From Mucilaginibacter sp. (GTDB lineage Bacteria > Bacteroidota > Bacteroidia > Sphingobacteriales > Sphingobacteriaceae): a stretch of DNA of 64,000 bases. Each line of letters opens with the position of its first letter. Position 1 is the stretch's first letter. Position numbers and translations under genes: made by a program. The stretch is from the NCBI RefSeq assembly GCF_028288225.1, contig NZ_JAQBOC010000022.1, positions 62,001 through 126,000 on the forward strand, written 5' to 3'. Positions 1-7,490 of the stretch are shown one piece after another. The notes under the pieces are model-generated. The model did no database searches and was not told the origin of the DNA. It worked only from the letters and a program-made list of their open reading frames with translations.

Positions 1-396
1 ACGAAAAGTGTCTTTATAAGGATTGGCTAAAACAAGGGTTTGTCCATAATGGGCAAGCGTTTTTAAAAGATAATAACACTTGTCTACAAAATTTTTGTAC
101 TCGGCAGGGTTTTTTCTGATGTGCTCTTTTAATCTATCGCTGTTTAATTTTATCCCTATAAAACTTAAGAACTCGTTACATTTTTCTAAAACAGCTAATA
201 CATCTAATGAAGAATGAATTGAATAATAACTTTTAAAGTCGAAAAGAAAATCGTCCGGACAAAGGCTGTTCTCTGATTTTCCATAGAAAAACTGGAAAGC
301 AAAATCACTTTTAAAAAGCCCGGTAGAGCTATCCACCAGGGGTGAATTTCTAAAATTCTCTATCCACCTTTTTTCTACTGCTTTTATGTTAGACAT
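1..396 (-). CDS. Hypothetical protein, N-terminal part only
   Basis: An open frame starts with ATG at 396 on the minus strand and runs off the left window edge after 132 codons without a stop. The visible protein begins MSNIKAVEKRWIENF and is rich in aromatic and charged residues. It has no signal peptide or membrane segment, so it is probably cytoplasmic. I do not recognise the family. It lies downstream of aroC on the same strand with a 115-base gap, so it may or may not be co-transcribed with the aromatic genes. The C-terminus is outside the window. Confidence 0.6.
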   Translation of the reverse strand, partial: MSNIKAVEKRWIENFRNSPLVDSSTGLFKSDFAFQFFYGKSENSLCPDDFLFDFKSYYSIHSSLDVLAVLEKCNEFLSFIGIKLNSDRLKEHIRKNPAEYKNFVDKCYYLLKTLAHYGQTLVLANPYKDTFR

Positions 397-511
397 TTAT
401 AGTTGATGCACAGGTAAAATGCTTTGTCTAACAAAATTAGCAAATAAAATTTCTTTACGCTAATAGAATTAGATTTGTCAACTTTTTAAAAAGCTAACAA
501 ATTTTCCCGGG

Positions 512-1621
512 TTAGTAAGGCAGAAGAGGGGGCATTATTGAATTCCTGTTTCTTAGCCAATGGTCGGCAAGTACCAGCGCCGCCATTGCTTCAACAATGG
601 GTACAGCACGCGGTACAACACAAGGGTCATGACGGCCCTTACCCGAGATTTCGGCTGCATTGCCCTGGCTGTCAATAGTTGCCTGGTTGTGCATTATGGT
701 GGCAACGGGTTTAAAGGCTACCTTAAACTCAATTGGCATCCCGTTGCTTAAACCGCCCTGGATGCCGCCTGAGTAATTGGTAAGTGTTCTGATCTCGCCT
801 AAATGATCTTTTATAAAGATGTCGTTATGTTCTGATCCGCGCATTTCGCTGCCTGAAAAGCCTGAGCCATATTCAAAGCCATGTACCGCATTAATGCTAA
901 GCATAGCTTTCCCCAAATCAGCATGGAGCTTATCGAACACAGGCTCACCTAATCCAACGGGGCAGTTTAAAATATGGCAGCTTACTTTGCCGCCAACGGT
1001 ATCGCCCTGCTTGCGGATGGAATCAATGTATTCGATCATTTCTTCTGCAGTTGCCGGATCAGCACAGCGAACAATGTTCTTTTCTCGCTCATCAATAAAT
1101 TCCTGCGCACTTCTTATCTCTACATTTGGCGCATCAATTTTACCAACGCTGCTTACATGGGCAACAATTTCAATGCCCTGTGTTTTTAACATGAGTTTTG
1201 CTATTGCACCTGCAGCGACACGTGCAGCAGTTTCGCGGGCTGATGAGCGACCACCACCACGATGATCGCGGATTCCATATTTTGTCTGATAAGTGTAGTC
1301 AGCATGTGAGGGACGGAACACATCAACATTGTGGGTATAATCCTTTGAACGCTGGTCCTCATTTGGGATCAGCATGGCAATAGGAGTGCCGGTAGTTTTA
1401 CCTTCAAACACACCCGAAAGTATTTTTACCGTATCGCTTTCCTTACGTTGTGTAGTGATCTTTGATTGGCCCGGCTTGCGTTTATCAAGTTCACCCTGGA
1501 TATAATCCATGTCGACCTCCAGTTGTGCCGGACAGCCGTCAATAATTACCCCAATAGCCTCGCCGTGCGATTCGCCAAATGTTGTTATCCTGAATAGTTG
1601 CCCGAATGAATTGCCTGCCAT
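512..1621 (-). CDS. aroC: Chorismate synthase
   Basis: This enzyme converts 5-enolpyruvylshikimate-3-phosphate to chorismate, the last step of the shikimate pathway, using reduced FMN in the cytoplasm. The 369-residue length is normal for the family. The N-terminal signature GESHG is at residues 16-20, the [13 protein letters not shown] motif is near residue 125, and [11 protein letters not shown] is near the C-terminus. It is the last recognisable gene of the minus-strand run pheA, DAHP synthase/chorismate mutase, aroA, aroC. A 287-base gap with short repeats separates it from aroA, so it could also have its own promoter. The identification is firm. Confidence 0.97.
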   Translation of the reverse strand: MAGNSFGQLFRITTFGESHGEAIGVIIDGCPAQLEVDMDYIQGELDKRKPGQSKITTQRKESDTVKILSGVFEGKTTGTPIAMLIPNEDQRSKDYTHNVDVFRPSHADYTYQTKYGIRDHRGGGRSSARETAARVAAGAIAKLMLKTQGIEIVAHVSSVGKIDAPNVEIRSAQEFIDEREKNIVRCADPATAEEMIEYIDSIRKQGDTVGGKVSCHILNCPVGLGEPVFDKLHADLGKAMLSINAVHGFEYGSGFSGSEMRGSEHNDIFIKDHLGEIRTLTNYSGGIQGGLSNGMPIEFKVAFKPVATIMHNQATIDSQGNAAEISGKGRHDPCVVPRAVPIVEAMAALVLADHWLRNRNSIMPPLLPY

Positions 1622-1631
1622 ATTATTTTTT

Positions 1632-1720
1632 TGATTTCACCGATTATGTTGTGATTACACTGATTGGTGAATGATTACACTATATTGTGATTACACTGAT
1701 TGGTGACTGATTACACGGAT
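1632..1720. repeat. Short direct repeats built on TGATTACAC
   Basis: The aroA-aroC gap has two identical copies of TGATTACACTGATTGGTGA (1652-1670 and 1688-1706), shorter TGATTACAC copies at 1672 and 1708, and a decayed copy near 1632. Spacing alternates between about 20 and 16 bases. They encode nothing obvious. They look like a small scattered intergenic repeat, and I see no transposase or target duplication. Confidence 0.75.
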
Positions 1721-1788
1721 TATTTACGGCCACTTTGTATTCGCACAACTTTCTTGGCGATTATCTGCAATATACAAACTTAGTCCAA

Positions 1789-1812
1789 CTTGTTGGTGAC
1801 AACACCAACAAG
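1789..1812. repeat. Perfect 10-bp inverted repeat (hairpin)
   Basis: CTTGTTGGTG (1789-1798) and CACCAACAAG (1803-1812) form a perfect stem with a four-base ACAA loop in the aroA-aroC gap. The minus-strand transcript would form the hairpin about 100 bases past the aroA stop codon. No clear U-run follows, so it is more likely an intercistronic palindromic repeat than a terminator. Confidence 0.65.
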
Positions 1813-1908
1813 GGCGCTAGCCTCATCGAATGCAAAGCGGTTAAGCACAGTTCGCGATTGCTTCGTACCTAGCAAAGACAAGTTTGTTAAACCTTTCGCG
1901 TTTTTCCT

Positions 1909-3195
1909 TTATCCTTTCACCTCTTCCTCAAACCCCATCTTTTCCAGATCTTTCCAAAATGCCGGGTATGATTTTTCAACCACGTCGGCATCTTCAATTT
2001 CAACCTGCGGGATCAGTAAAGCTAACGGCGCAAAGGCCATGGCCATTCTGTGATCATCGTAAGTATTAACAAATATACGTTCGGGGATCTGTTTTTCGCT
2101 GCAATCCAGTTTATAAACCTGTCCTTTTTCAATCAACTTAACCCTTAACTTGGCAAGCTCATTTTGCAAGGCTTTTATACGATCTGTTTCTTTAATCTTC
2201 AGTGTTTCCAGCCCGGTAAAGGTAGCGTCGTGACCTAATGCTGCGCATATCACAATAATGGTTTGGGCAAGATCCGGGCATTCTTTCAAATCAAAGATCT
2301 TGCGGGATATTTCTTTTGCTTCTTTTTGCAAATACACGCCGCCATCCTTAAACTGCGAAGTAATGCCAAAATTGGCCATTATCTCGGTTATAATGCTGTC
2401 GCCCTGTAAGCTGTATTGCGCTAATCCAGGTAAAAACAGTTCCGCTTCATCAGCTAATGCCGCTATAGAGTACCAGTATGATGCTGCGCTCCAGTCGGGC
2501 TCAATATACAGAGAAGTGGTCGCAAATTCCTGGTTTTGTACGGAAATCACATTGCCCTGCCAGTTATGCTGAATGCCCGCGGTTTGCAGCATGGCCAGCG
2601 TCATTTCAACATAAGGGCGTGATGTTAAGTCGCCTTCAATGTGCAGTTCCAAACCAAAAGGCAGCCGGGCAGCTATAAGCAAAAGCGCGGTGATGTACTG
2701 ACTGCTTATATTTCCTTTTATACTGATCTTATTAGACTGCTGCACTAAGCTGCCTTTTAGTTTAATAGGGGGGAAGCCCTCGTTCTCAACGTATTCAATT
2801 TGCGCACCCAACTCACGCAACGCCTCCACCAGGATCCCTATTGGGCGCTGTTTCATCCGCTCGCTGCCGGTTAATATCACTTCTTCATTCTGCAAAGTAA
2901 AGTATGCAGTTAAAAAACGCATGGCTGTTCCGGCAGGACCGATGTTTATGAGTCTTAAGTCTTGAGTCTTAAGTCCGGAGTCATTTGATTTTTGACTTAA
3001 GACTTTCGACTCTAGACTCAGGACTTCGGCCAAAGTCACCGCATCCGCAGCGTCTGATATATTTTCAACTTTTACCTTTCCATTGCTTAACGCCTCAATT
3101 ATAAGGGCGCGGTTACATTCACTTTTTGAACCGGTAAGTTGTACAGTGCCTTTTATTGATCTGCCTTTTTTGGTAAGGATGATGTTATGCTTCAT
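1909..3195 (-). CDS. aroA: 3-phosphoshikimate 1-carboxyvinyltransferase (EPSP synthase) carrying an in-frame repeat insert
   Basis: This enzyme joins phosphoenolpyruvate and shikimate-3-phosphate to form EPSP, the substrate of the neighbouring aroC product. The conserved features are KSECNRALI near residue 24, the GPAGTAMRFL phosphate-binding segment at residues 86-95, and the ETDRI and DDHRMAMA motifs in the C-terminal domain. Residues about 57-82 are unusual: they are encoded by a palindromic repeat (2950-3026) that has no counterpart in the family and precedes GPAGTAMR. At 428 residues the protein is longer than relatives by about the size of this insert. The frame stays open and the active-site motifs are intact, so the gene is probably functional. 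Confidence 0.95.
   Translation of the reverse strand: MKHNIILTKKGRSIKGTVQLTGSKSECNRALIIEALSNGKVKVENISDAADAVTLAEVLSLESKVLSQKSNDSGLKTQDLRLINIGPAGTAMRFLTAYFTLQNEEVILTGSERMKQRPIGILVEALRELGAQIEYVENEGFPPIKLKGSLVQQSNKISIKGNISSQYITALLLIAARLPFGLELHIEGDLTSRPYVEMTLAMLQTAGIQHNWQGNVISVQNQEFATTSLYIEPDWSAASYWYSIAALADEAELFLPGLAQYSLQGDSIITEIMANFGITSQFKDGGVYLQKEAKEISRKIFDLKECPDLAQTIIVICAALGHDATFTGLETLKIKETDRIKALQNELAKLRVKLIEKGQVYKLDCSEKQIPERIFVNTYDDHRMAMAFAPLALLIPQVEIEDADVVEKSYPAFWKDLEKMGFEEEVKG
2950..3026. repeat. Palindromic repeat inserted in frame in aroA
   Basis: GTCTTAAGTC occurs at 2952-2961 and 2966-2975, and its exact reverse complement GACTTAAGAC is at 2994-3003. Further GAGTC/GACTC words lie around them. 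The block is about 77 bases long and is read through in the aroA frame as a Lys/Ser/Gln/Asp-rich peptide (core SNDSGLKTQDL). An intergenic element at 30432-30551 uses the same AGTC/TTAAG vocabulary, suggesting a dispersed family. Confidence 0.8.
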
Positions 3196-3211
3196 TACAA
3201 AATATAATCCT

Positions 3212-3302
3212 GTAGAGACACAATACTTTGTGTCTTTCTGTATACAATTTAATATAAGAAATTAAAGGCCCAATCCAGAGACGCAAAGTATTGCGTCTCT
3301 AC
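3212..3302. repeat. Two inverted copies of a 26-bp palindromic repeat
   Basis: The gap between aroA and the DAHP synthase gene holds GTAGAGACACAATACTTTG... at 3212-3237 and, in opposite orientation, AGAGACGCAAAGTATTGCG... at 3277-3302. The second copy is itself a perfect hairpin with a 10-bp stem AGAGACGCAA/TTGCGTCTCT and an AGTA loop. The first copy differs at a few positions. This resembles short dispersed repeats seen in many Bacteroidota genomes. It may cap or process the polycistronic RNA, but that is inference. Confidence 0.75.
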
Positions 3303-3315
3303 GGGGTTTTCGAAT

Positions 3316-4443
3316 TTACGCGTGAGTTAATTTTTCTGCTGCTTGTCCGGCTTCGTCCTTATTCATTATTTCAGTTTGTTTACGGATAGATTCAGCGTGG
3401 ATCAGTTCCAGCAATTTTTCAGTAAACTCGGTGCTTAACTTAAGTGCTTTAGCATAACTGGTACGTTTGTTTAAGATCTCGTCCCAACGATTAACCTGTA
3501 AAATAGTGATGTTGTTATCCTTTTTATAGTTGCCGATTTGCTCAACAATTTTCATGCGCTCAGCCATTTTCTGAATCACCAGATCATCAATTTTATCAAT
3601 CTGGTTACGCAGTTCTTCCAGCTTATCTTTCACTTCTGCATTACGGATCTCAGGTTTGCGCAGGGTTAGGTGCTCAATTATCTCAACTAAAGCAGCAGGG
3701 GTAACCTGTTGTTTAGCATCTGTCCAGGCAACGCTTGGGTCAATATGCGATTCAATCATCAATCCCTGCATATCAAGGTCAAGCGCTTTTTGTGAAATGT
3801 AACCAATCAGGTCACGGTTACCGGTAATATGGCTTGGATCATTAATCAAAGGCAATTCGGGTGCTAATGTTTTAAGGCTAATGGCCAGATCCCACATGGG
3901 CTCATTGCGGAAAGCACTTTTTTCGTGTGATGAAAACCCACGGTGAATAGCCGCCAGTTTGGTAATACCAGCATTGTTGATCCGCTCAATAGCGCCAATC
4001 CATAAAGAAAGATCAGGGTTTACAGGGTTTTTAACCATCACTGGTATGTCAACTCCACGCAAAGCGTCAGCAATTTCCTGTACTGTAAAAGGGTTTGCGG
4101 TTGAACGCGCTCCAACCCACAAAATATCCACACCTGCCTTTAAAGCTTCTTCAACATGTTTTGCGGTAGCAACTTCAACAGCGGTAGGCAAGCCGGTTTC
4201 TTCTTTAGCGCGTTTAAGCCATTCCAAACCAATACTGCCGATGCCTTCAAACTCTCCGGGACGGGTACGCGGTTTCCAGATGCCGGCACGTAAAGCAGAT
4301 ACCTTGCCGGTTTTTGCTAATAAATGCGCTGTGGCTACTAACTGATCTTCGGTTTCGGCACTGCACGGACCAGCAATTAATAATGGCTCACTTCCGGTTT
4401 TAATCCAGGAGCTTAATGGTTGTATGTTTAAATTCAGTTTCAT
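3316..4443 (-). CDS. Bifunctional DAHP synthase / chorismate mutase (type II)
   Basis: The protein begins the shikimate pathway by condensing phosphoenolpyruvate with erythrose-4-phosphate, and it also rearranges chorismate to prephenate. Residues about 18-260 are the DAHP synthase barrel, with LLIAGPCSAE at 21-30, KPRTRPGEFEG, and HRGFSSHEK near the middle. Residues about 270-355 are an all-helical AroQ-type chorismate mutase (LEELRNQIDKIDDLVIQKMAER). The 375-residue fusion is the usual Bacteroidota arrangement. It sits between pheA and aroA on the same strand, so one transcript could encode the committing step, the mutase and the next enzyme toward phenylpyruvate. Confidence 0.95.
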   Translation of the reverse strand: MKLNLNIQPLSSWIKTGSEPLLIAGPCSAETEDQLVATAHLLAKTGKVSALRAGIWKPRTRPGEFEGIGSIGLEWLKRAKEETGLPTAVEVATAKHVEEALKAGVDILWVGARSTANPFTVQEIADALRGVDIPVMVKNPVNPDLSLWIGAIERINNAGITKLAAIHRGFSSHEKSAFRNEPMWDLAISLKTLAPELPLINDPSHITGNRDLIGYISQKALDLDMQGLMIESHIDPSVAWTDAKQQVTPAALVEIIEHLTLRKPEIRNAEVKDKLEELRNQIDKIDDLVIQKMAERMKIVEQIGNYKKDNNITILQVNRWDEILNKRTSYAKALKLSTEFTEKLLELIHAESIRKQTEIMNKDEAGQAAEKLTHA

Positions 4444-4459
4444 CGTTTTGTTTTTTGTT

Positions 4460-4595
4460 AGTCCGGAGATCCGGAAAATGATTTTTATTTATTTTAATTA
4501 TTTTTGGCTCTTTAATAATTTCGGATTTCTGACTTTCAGACCTCCGCCATCCTTCTGTCTTTTGGACTTCCGGACTTTCCCGACTTTCCGACTCC
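4460..4595. repeat. Repeat-filled gap of GGACTTTCC-type words between pheA and DAHP synthase
   Basis: AGTCCGGA at 4460-4467 and its reverse complement TCCGGACT at 4569-4576 frame a block rich in near-copies of GGACTTTCCGAC (4563-4592). An apparent minus-strand frame through it gives a low-complexity Glu/Ser/Lys peptide and is not a gene. This is a third repeat family within the same aromatic operon. Confidence 0.65.
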
Positions 4596-4599
4596 TCCC

Positions 4600-5508
4600 T
4601 CAACTCATCTTCTTCATATTTATATATGTACGCGGCACCTTTACATTCTTTACCGTTTTTGGCAATTTTTCATTCTCTTCATCATGCCTTTCATATTCAC
4701 CCAGGATGTTGAAGTTTTGCGTGTACTTCAGGATCTGCCTTATTGCTGTATCGTATTGTTTGGCATCATCCCATTCAACATCTACATAAAAATTATACTC
4801 ATTGCGTTTGCCTAAAATTGGCATACTCTGTATTTTGCTCATGTTAAGGCTTTGTTCAGCAAAAATGTTCAGCACCTTTGCTAACGCGCCAACCTTATTG
4901 CTTACCTGGAAACAAAGTGAAGCTTTATTAGGATGTTTCTTAACCACATTTTCATGATGGGTAAGGATCAAAAAACGGGTAAAGTTCTTTTTGTTCGATT
5001 CTATCCTGCGCTCCAATACATCCAAACCGTAAAGCCTTGCTGCTAAGGTGTTTGCAATAGCAACAGTATCTGTAAGCTGCTCATCACGGATGCGCTTGGC
5101 ACAGGCAGCTGTATCATTGCTTTCAATAATGTTTAAATGTGGATACTCATCAAAAAAATCAACACACTGGCGGATAGCAATAGGATGGGAGGTTACATTT
5201 TTAACATCCTCAAACTTTACCCCCGGCAGCGCCATTAAATGCAATTGGATAGGAAGATAGATTTCGCCAACTACCGGGAAGGCATAGCTAAGCAACAACG
5301 AATAGTTAGGCAATATGCTGCCGGCAATGCTGTTTTCAATAGCCATCACCACATAATCGGCATTTTTATTTTTTAAAGCCTCAAATGTTTGCTTAAAGGA
5401 ATTGCACTCAATGGTTTGGATATTTTCACCAAAATATTTTAATGCGGCCTCTTCGTGAAACGAAGCGCGGATCCCCTGTATTGCAACTCTCAGATTTTCG
5501 TTTTTCAT
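4600..5508 (-). CDS. pheA: Prephenate dehydratase with ACT domain
   Basis: It decarboxylates and dehydrates prephenate to phenylpyruvate, the precursor of phenylalanine. Residues about 5-185 form the catalytic domain, with the conserved Thr-Arg-Phe at 177-179. Residues about 197-270 form a regulatory ACT domain (GALAKVL at 207-213). The Phe-binding ESRP motif of many homologues reads KIQSMP here, so feedback control may differ. A charged tail of about 30 residues after the ACT domain is unusual but could be lineage-specific. It is the first gene of the aromatic run and lies directly behind a leader peptide and attenuator (5524-5647), so its transcription should respond to charged aminoacyl-tRNA. 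Confidence 0.95.
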   Translation of the reverse strand: MKNENLRVAIQGIRASFHEEAALKYFGENIQTIECNSFKQTFEALKNKNADYVVMAIENSIAGSILPNYSLLLSYAFPVVGEIYLPIQLHLMALPGVKFEDVKNVTSHPIAIRQCVDFFDEYPHLNIIESNDTAACAKRIRDEQLTDTVAIANTLAARLYGLDVLERRIESNKKNFTRFLILTHHENVVKKHPNKASLCFQVSNKVGALAKVLNIFAEQSLNMSKIQSMPILGKRNEYNFYVDVEWDDAKQYDTAIRQILKYTQNFNILGEYERHDEENEKLPKTVKNVKVPRTYINMKKMS

Positions 5509-5523
5509 AAATCCATTTAAAGC

Positions 5524-5592
5524 AAAAAGTCCCGGTTTTTGGCCGGGACTTTTCAGTTTCTTATATGTTTGTTATTGCATATTAGTCCCGGC
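5524..5592 (-). promoter_or_regulatory. Transcription attenuator of pheA (terminator and antiterminator)
   Basis: Read on the minus strand, AGTCCCGG (5550-5543) and CCGGGACT (5535-5528) make an 8-bp GC-rich stem followed by five T (5528-5524), an intrinsic terminator 16 bases before the pheA start. The same AGTCCCGGC (5550-5542) can pair perfectly over 9 bp with GCCGGGACT (5592-5584), which overlaps the last codons and stop of the leader peptide. The two helices exclude each other. A ribosome stalled on the aromatic codons leaves GCCGGGACT free, so the antiterminator forms. A ribosome reaching the stop covers it, so the terminator forms. Confidence 0.88.
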
Positions 5593-5647
5593 TCTTACTG
5601 TTAAAGTAAAAGTAGTAACCATAAAAATATGCAGTGTTAAATTTCAT
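5582..5647 (-). CDS. Phe/Tyr-rich leader peptide of the pheA attenuator
   Basis: A 21-codon frame starts with ATG at 5647 and stops with TAA at 5584-5582. Residues 7-15 read YFYGYYFYF and residue 3 is also Phe, so nine of 21 residues are Phe or Tyr. Its final codons (Ser-Arg-Asp-stop) contain the strand that forms the antiterminator. It starts about 12 bases after the expected transcription start. The composition, position and overlap with the switch fit an amino-acid-sensing leader like those of enterobacterial pheA, but with Tyr as well as Phe. The peptide itself probably has no other function. Confidence 0.88.
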   Translation of the reverse strand: MKFNTAYFYGYYFYFNSKSRD

Positions 5648-5665
5648 TTGTTTTTGTTTGCGATG

Positions 5666-5695
5666 TAAATGTACATGTAAAAATGATATTGTCAA
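5666..5695 (-). promoter_or_regulatory. Likely promoter of the pheA operon
   Basis: On the minus strand TTG (5695-5693), 19 bases, then TACATTTA (5673-5666) match the Bacteroidota -33 TTG and -7 TAnnTTTG pattern with ideal spacing. The predicted start is near 5659, just upstream of the leader peptide. The last base of the -7 box deviates from consensus. Confidence 0.7.
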
Positions 5696-5769
5696 TAGAA
5701 AATTTTATTTTTTTGAAAATTAATAGGGTAAACAGAATATTATTTGGCGAAATGCTTACCCGATTGATA

Positions 5770-6447
5770 TTATATACCGGTTTTTAATTTCCAGTTTTCC
5801 CACACAAGTTCATATTGGTAGGTTAACTCATGGGTTTTGCTCAATTTTCTCTGGATATTTTTCATTCTTTTAATTGCCCCGGGAAAAAAATCATGAAACT
5901 GGACCTGGATATTTTCTATTTTATGGGCCGTCCCTTCATCAATCAGTTCGTCCAAAAGGTCGTATTCTCCTCCTTCGATATTGATTTTCATTAAATTGAT
6001 CAGGTCAATATCATGTTCCTTTATAAAAGCCGAGGCTTTAACTATTCTTATTGTGGTTGAATTTTCATTATCGCTTTCACTTTCATCCTGTTTAAACAAG
6101 GATGACCTGTTTGCCGAGATATGAAGTTTTTCATCAGTATCAGTCTTTCCCAGCCCAATTGAAAATACCTTTATTTTGCTATTGCCTTTAAAACGTAGTT
6201 CAATATCCTTAGCATAGGGCAAGTAAGGTTCAAAAACATATACCGCGCAGTTATATCTCAAAAATATCTCATTTGCCCATTGCCCTTCATAACCACCCAG
6301 ATCCATCACTATTGAATTATCGTTAAGCCCGGGGTAATTTAAACGGAGGGTTTCGTCGCCGTTATCGCTGTACCAGGCTTTTAAAGCAAGGGCTTGTTTA
6401 TCTTTAAACACGAAGCGGTATAGCTTTTTAATCAACACGGCTGGCAT
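5770..6447 (-). CDS. FkbM-family methyltransferase
   Basis: The 225-residue protein has a Rossmann SAM-binding motif VMDLGGYEGQ at residues 47-56, a following acidic position in VYVFEPY, and the INIEGGEYDLLDEL segment typical of FkbM enzymes. Members O-methylate sugars or small molecules, often in polysaccharide or natural-product pathways. The substrate cannot be read from the sequence. No signal peptide is visible. It is a stand-alone gene between the aromatic operon and a sugar isomerase-like gene, with no clear operon partner. Confidence 0.85.
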   Translation of the reverse strand: MPAVLIKKLYRFVFKDKQALALKAWYSDNGDETLRLNYPGLNDNSIVMDLGGYEGQWANEIFLRYNCAVYVFEPYLPYAKDIELRFKGNSKIKVFSIGLGKTDTDEKLHISANRSSLFKQDESESDNENSTTIRIVKASAFIKEHDIDLINLMKINIEGGEYDLLDELIDEGTAHKIENIQVQFHDFFPGAIKRMKNIQRKLSKTHELTYQYELVWENWKLKTGI

Positions 6448-6534
6448 TTGGTATATTAAATTTAGATGGGATTTTGTATAGATGTAAAACTAAATAAAAA
6501 TCAGGCATTAATTCATAGGTGTTTTATAGATTGG

Positions 6535-7353
6535 TTAAATATACTCGTATCGCTCTTTCAGCAACCCCATCATATAAACATTAATATCCCATTGATTAGC
6601 CACCGGCATTTTGGTATAAGGCAATGCGGGCATATAAGGGGCAGGACCAAATTCGGGTGTGATTGTTAAAAGCTGAGCGCCATGTTTTAAACGGCATTGA
6701 ACAATAGCATCCCACCAGTTAAGATGTGCTTCTACTTCTGCTTTCCATTCTTCAGCCCTTGGGTCTGAAACCTGGGCCGATTCCGCATGGCCGACCCTTG
6801 CATGAATATGTACGGTTTTACTTACAGCAATATCAACGGCATCCTGCTGTTGTTCCAGTAAGCTTTCAGATACATTGCACCAATGGGAAAAATCCGCCGT
6901 GATCACTGCATCCGGGTTATCCGTCAGCAATTCTTTTGTTACATGCACCGCAAACAAGGCTTTGTTCCGATGAGTTTCATGGGCTATCACTATCCCGGTG
7001 TCATCAGTTATTTTCTTAGCCAATTGGAAAAGCTCCCGGTTTTGAGCATGGGTAAAGTAATCTTTCCCGGTTTGCGAATCGATTAGCAAAGGCTGCAGAC
7101 CGGCTAAACTTTCAAGATGCTTTTTAAAGCTCTCTTTATGCAGCTCCAAATCTTTTTCAAATGATTGGTAGTACTGGCCGATTAGCAGAAGATCATGCTT
7201 TTTTAATGCAGCAGTAATTTCTTTTTTTTCGCCCTCATCAAAAGATACAGGGGTTTCAATTCCGTCATAGCCTGCTTCTTTTACTTTGGCACAAAAGTTA
7301 TCCCAGGTTATATTATCAGAACCCCATTTTGGACAAAAAAATTTGATTTGCAT
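6535..7353 (-). CDS. Sugar phosphate isomerase/epimerase-like TIM-barrel protein
   Basis: The 272 residues fit the xylose-isomerase-like TIM-barrel superfamily that includes sugar isomerases, IolE/IolI-type enzymes and endonuclease IV. Visible features are the N-terminal strand and helix ending GYDGIETPVSF, an acidic/His segment IAHETHR, ADFSHWCNVSE and VHIHARVGHAES, which supply likely metal ligands. There is no signal peptide. The substrate is unknown. The neighbouring genes do not indicate a pathway, although the window does contain other sugar catabolism genes on a separate unit. Confidence 0.8.
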   Translation of the reverse strand: MQIKFFCPKWGSDNITWDNFCAKVKEAGYDGIETPVSFDEGEKKEITAALKKHDLLLIGQYYQSFEKDLELHKESFKKHLESLAGLQPLLIDSQTGKDYFTHAQNRELFQLAKKITDDTGIVIAHETHRNKALFAVHVTKELLTDNPDAVITADFSHWCNVSESLLEQQQDAVDIAVSKTVHIHARVGHAESAQVSDPRAEEWKAEVEAHLNWWDAIVQCRLKHGAQLLTITPEFGPAPYMPALPYTKMPVANQWDINVYMMGLLKERYEYI

Positions 7354-7490
7354 AAATAAATAGTTTCATCAAAAATCAATATAAATTAGATAAATTCCTA
7401 TTGCTTTACCCACCGCCTTTAATGTTTCAAATTTGAGCGACTTGATCAAATAGATATAGAAAATTGGATGAAAGATTTGATATAGCGCAT

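Noticed and set aside
819..1265. A 148-codon plus-strand frame opposite aroC
   Set aside because: It lies wholly antisense to a confidently identified gene, with a composition typical of a shadow frame (many Ser, Pro and Cys) and no family resemblance.
4400..4603. A 67-codon minus-strand frame between pheA and DAHP synthase
   Set aside because: It is the translation of the GGACTTTCC-type repeat and overlaps the start of the DAHP synthase gene. The low-complexity Glu/Ser/Lys peptide is not gene-like.
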